From positions 1 to 8,557 of the forward strand of contig JASJHQ010000042.1 in NCBI GenBank assembly GCA_037625715.1: a stretch of 8,557 nt of DNA, read 5' to 3'. Position numbers and translations under genes: made by a program. The number at the start of each line of letters is the position of its first letter. The stretch's first letter is position 1. Below are positions 6,021 to 8,557 of this stretch, piece after piece. This stretch comes from JABAYQ01 sp018608925 (GTDB lineage: Bacteria > Bacteroidota > Bacteroidia > Flavobacteriales > UBA7312). The notes beneath the pieces are model-generated. The model did not search any database. It was not told where the DNA came from and saw nothing but the letters and a program-made list of their open reading frames with translations.

Positions 6021-7118
6021 TCATCTTAAAGCTGAAGTTTCAGAAATCTGTAGGTTATAATACTTAGCAGGTGAGGTATTATGCACTTTTCTGAATGCCC
6101 TAAAAAAGGATTGATTTGAATTAAAACCACATTCTTCTCCAAGAGCGTAAATAGAATGAGACTTTAAATAACCCTTATTCATTAATGAAACTGAGTGTGA
6201 AACTCTAAACCCATTAATATAGTCATTGAAGTTCAACCCTGTTTGTGCTAAAATATAATTTCTAATATCTATAGGGTTAGTCTCACAGAGGACAGAAAAA
6301 TCATTTAAAGAAAGCCTTGGTTTTAAATATATCTTTTGGTTGTCAAGAAGATCTATAAAAGTGTTTTTTAATTTAAACCTTTTGGATGGATTAATGATTC
6401 TAACCAGGCTAGGTCCTGGAACATAAAATAAAATGGTAGGGTTTAAAATGACAAACACAAAGGCTAGTACACTAAATATCTCTCCTAGATGTAAATTCTC
6501 AATAAAGGATATTTTAACTCCAAATATTAAAAAAAATAAAATCGAGGAACTTAAACCTATAAATAAAAAATATCCGATTATCCAAAACAGATAGAGCCAG
6601 GGGCGCTCTAATTGATTTGTGTTTAGAACGTTTTTTAAACACTTTTGATAAACTCTAATAAAAAGAAATATTAAATAACTAAGCCAAAGCATCATAACTT
6701 CTTTGCTTGGACTATCTGCATTTAATTCAATATTTAACAGATATCTCCCTATAAAGGGTTCTTTAAATAAGCGCACTCCTAAATTGAATGTCATAATAAA
6801 GAATGCAAAAAGAACAAACGCAATTTTATCTGTCTTTTTTAATTTTTCTTCTCTTCCGTTTATTAATGACTGAATATGTATGGTTAATAATAACAATGAA
6901 AGTCCCCGTCCAATCGTAAACAAATTTAAGTATTCTTGATGAACAACTCTAACTAAACTAAGTCTTAACCAGAGTAGAGTGAAGACTTGCATTAAAAGAC
7001 TGCCAATTAGCCATTTTAGATAGTAATTGTTTTTAGACGTTTTCTTGGCTACTAAATAAACCAAAATGATTGTCAAAAAAAAGATAATTAAATCTGGAAT
7101 AAGTAGCGGACCAAGCAT
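6021..7118 (-). CDS. Membrane-bound AraC-family transcriptional regulator
   Basis: This 365-aa regulator has a multi-span membrane sensor region and a C-terminal AraC-type DNA-binding domain. Hydrophobic segments lie at about residues 5-24, 33-53, 66-85, 98-116, 141-157, 173-200 and 212-233, which suggests seven spans. The AraC domain (about 268-355) has the first HTH near LSLNDFSVLCETNPIDIRNY, the connecting helix around LNFNDYINGFRV, and the second HTH with SIYALGEECGFNSNQSFFRAF ending in TSPAKYY, the family signature. Binding to DNA from the inner membrane is expected and the sensed signal is unknown. It is divergent from the surface protein gene at 7295 with a perfect palindrome between them, which makes that gene a likely target. 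It does not look like part of the mobile element, though cargo cannot be excluded. Confidence 0.92.
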   Translation of the reverse strand: MLGPLLIPDLIIFFLTIILVYLVAKKTSKNNYYLKWLIGSLLMQVFTLLWLRLSLVRVVHQEYLNLFTIGRGLSLLLLTIHIQSLINGREEKLKKTDKIAFVLFAFFIMTFNLGVRLFKEPFIGRYLLNIELNADSPSKEVMMLWLSYLIFLFIRVYQKCLKNVLNTNQLERPWLYLFWIIGYFLFIGLSSSILFFLIFGVKISFIENLHLGEIFSVLAFVFVILNPTILFYVPGPSLVRIINPSKRFKLKNTFIDLLDNQKIYLKPRLSLNDFSVLCETNPIDIRNYILAQTGLNFNDYINGFRVSHSVSLMNKGYLKSHSIYALGEECGFNSNQSFFRAFRKVHNTSPAKYYNLQISETSALR

Positions 7119-7140
7119 AAGAAGGTTTTTAAAATTTAAA

Positions 7141-7167
7141 TTACTCCAAATAATTTATTTGGAGTAA
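7141..7167. promoter_or_regulatory. 27-bp perfect palindrome between araC-type and surface protein genes, candidate operator
   Basis: TTACTCCAAATAA (7141-7153) is repeated as its exact reverse complement at 7155-7167 around one central T at 7154. It sits 23 bases upstream of the AraC-type start and 128 bases before the surface protein start. The right arm contains the TTTG that would be the -33 box of the rightward promoter, and it overlaps the possible -7 region of the leftward one. It has no following T-run, so it is not a simple terminator. An operator for a dimeric regulator is the natural reading. AraC proteins usually bind direct repeats, so another regulator may also use it. Confidence 0.6.
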
Positions 7168-7187
7168 AATATCAAGTAATACATTTC
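7158..7187 (+). promoter_or_regulatory. Possible Bacteroidetes-type promoter of the surface protein gene
   Basis: TTTG at 7158-7161 and TACATTTC at 7180-7187 resemble the Bacteroidetes sigma consensus TTTG and TAnnTTTG, with the final G replaced by C and 18 bases between. A transcript would start near 7194, about 50 or 100 bases before the two candidate start codons. On the opposite strand TTTG (7193-7190) and TATTTTAC (7171-7164) form a weaker match for the AraC-type gene. In AT-rich DNA such matches are frequent. Confidence 0.3.
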
Positions 7188-7294
7188 GGCAAACATGGAC
7201 AATTTCTTTAATTTATATAAGTCTTAAATTCAAAAGTTTTAAAATGAAACCGAACACTTTTAATTCAAATATTTTTAAAATTATCTTAATTTAT

Positions 7295-8557
7295 ATGAAT
7301 AAAACAGCTTTGTTACTATTATTTTTTTGTTGCTCTTTAAATAATTTAAATGCTCAGTATTCGTTGGTTGATACTTATTTTGACGGAAGTAAATTTTTAT
7401 CAATTACGACTAATGGGTATTTGCTAGAATCTACTGATGGAATTAATTGGAATGAAAATAGTTTTGTTGCTGGAAGTTGGACAGATATTGGATATAACAA
7501 CAGTAATGTACATGTAATTGTTGGTGCAAATAACGCTTATTTTAAACTAGGATCTAATTCTTGGCAAGCTTCCTCTGCAGTTCCCTCAGGGAATTGGACA
7601 TCAGTAATTTACGATTCTGGCAACAACTTATTTGTTGCAGTAGCAACTTCGGGTTCAAACTATGTAATGACATCACCTGATGGAAATACATGGACAGCTA
7701 GAACAGCTGCCTCTACTTTGCCGCACAACGACTTAGCATATGCTGACATAGGTGGAACTTCTAGGTCAGTTGCAGTGTGTCAATATGGTAGAGGTTGGAT
7801 TGCTTCAGATCCTACATCAGCATGGTCTCAAATTAATCCGGGAAAACTTAACGATATTAGAGCAATAACTTACGGTGATGGAAAATTTATATGGTTAGAA
7901 TATGACGAATATGGAAATAGCGGTAATAGATATAGGGGTATGTCAACAAATGGCACTTCTTTTTCTGCAGCAACAGTTGCTGTAAGAAACAAATGGAGCT
8001 CGATGACATATGGCGCAGGCAAATATGTAGCAGTTGCTGAAGATTCGCATTCAAGCTATCCAAACAACAGGGCTGCCTATTCAATTGATGGAGATAATTG
8101 GTCTTATACTAATGTCGTAGAATCTAATTCTTGGAAAAGCGTTGCTTATGGAAACAGTGTTTTTGTAGCAGTATCAAATACTGGTACTAATAGAATAATG
8201 CATTCAACAGACGGAATAACATGGTCACATTCAATCAATGTAATCACTTCTAATAGCACCCCAACAAACATTTCTCTGACCTCTTCATCTGTTAATGAAA
8301 ATGTAGCTATAGGCACAACTATTGGTGCACTTTCTACTACTGATCCAGATAGTGGAGACACCCATACTTACACTTTAGTGTCAGGTACTGGAGATACAGA
8401 CAATGCAAGCTTTACAATTAGCGGTGCTAATATTTTAACCAATACCGATTTAGATTATGAAACTAAAAACTCTTATTCAATCAGAGTTAGAACAACTGAT
8501 GCGGGAGGACTGACATATGAGGAAGCATTCACAATAACAGTAAATGATATAGACGAA
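7295..8557 (+). CDS. Secreted surface protein, propeller-like repeats plus cadherin-like domain (3' end beyond window)
   Basis: The frame is open to the window edge, with 421 codons seen and no stop. The start at 7295 gives a classic signal peptide, MNK-TALLLLFFCCSL-NNLNA, cleaved before Gln21. An in-frame ATG at 7244 would add 17 residues and is an alternative. Residues 25-315 hold seven repeats of about 40 residues, each with a G-x-x-F/Y-V-A-V-like strand and usually a closing S-x-D-G-x-x-W turn (STDGINW, SPDGNTW, SIDGDNW, STDGITW), which fits a seven-bladed beta-propeller. Residues 322-421 form a cadherin-like domain with SVNEN, DPDSGD, DLDYET and TTDAGG as likely Ca-binding positions. The protein is expected outside the cell or on the outer membrane, as an adhesin or matrix protein. 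A type IX secretion sorting domain would be at the unseen C-terminus; this is inferred, not seen. The divergent AraC-type gene is the probable regulator. Confidence 0.85.
   Translation, partial: MNKTALLLLFFCCSLNNLNAQYSLVDTYFDGSKFLSITTNGYLLESTDGINWNENSFVAGSWTDIGYNNSNVHVIVGANNAYFKLGSNSWQASSAVPSGNWTSVIYDSGNNLFVAVATSGSNYVMTSPDGNTWTARTAASTLPHNDLAYADIGGTSRSVAVCQYGRGWIASDPTSAWSQINPGKLNDIRAITYGDGKFIWLEYDEYGNSGNRYRGMSTNGTSFSAATVAVRNKWSSMTYGAGKYVAVAEDSHSSYPNNRAAYSIDGDNWSYTNVVESNSWKSVAYGNSVFVAVSNTGTNRIMHSTDGITWSHSINVITSNSTPTNISLTSSSVNENVAIGTTIGALSTTDPDSGDTHTYTLVSGTGDTDNASFTISGANILTNTDLDYETKNSYSIRVRTTDAGGLTYEEAFTITVNDIDE

Noticed and set aside
7887..8084. 65-codon - strand frame with hydrophobic and Gln/Leu-rich stretches
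   Set aside because: It mirrors the propeller repeats of the + strand gene and shows no motif of its own.
8146..8361. 71-codon - strand frame inside the surface protein gene
   Set aside because: It is a shadow of the + strand frame, whose repeats and cadherin motifs are clear.

Overview
The window looks like AT-rich chromosomal DNA of a Bacteroidetes member, most likely a flavobacterium. The basis is low GC, weak or absent Shine-Dalgarno sites, a Bacteroidetes-style tyrosine recombinase, an HTH_17 excisionase-like protein, a membrane-anchored AraC-type regulator and a secreted repeat/cadherin surface protein with a classical signal peptide ending in Asn-Ala-Gln. The genus cannot be named from sequence alone.

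Bases 1 to about 5840 look like a small integrative element, with every gene on the + strand. In order they are a tyrosine integrase, a 292-aa protein of unknown function, a 93-aa excisionase/MerR-type HTH protein, and a 1015-aa protein joining a primase-like N-terminal domain to an SF2 helicase core. The integrase carries a one-base frameshift that separates the catalytic tyrosine from the rest of the protein. The set fits a unit that integrates, controls its own excision and primes or unwinds its own DNA, but the window shows no capsid, packaging, relaxase or conjugation genes. It resembles a phage satellite or a minimal replicating island, or the remains of one. Its ends are not proven: no convincing pair of direct att repeats is visible. 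The control regions hold short repeats spaced one helical turn apart (CGTACAAA at the integrase start, ACCTAA before the HTH gene) and a hairpin that includes the first base of the HTH gene's start codon.

Bases 5701-5837 hold two successive hairpins, a terminator-like one over the stop codon of the primase-helicase and a long one whose two imperfect pairs are both G-U in the + strand RNA. Bases 5838-6020 have no convincing gene, only a possible 20-codon ORF.

The right part (6021-8557) looks like a separate divergent pair. On the - strand is a regulator with about seven membrane spans and a C-terminal AraC HTH domain. On the + strand is a secreted protein with seven propeller-like repeats followed by a cadherin-like domain, still open at the window edge. 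A perfect palindrome of 27 bp (13-bp arms) lies between them over the probable promoters and is the best candidate operator of the window. The likely logic, by inference, is a membrane-sensed signal controlling a surface adhesin.
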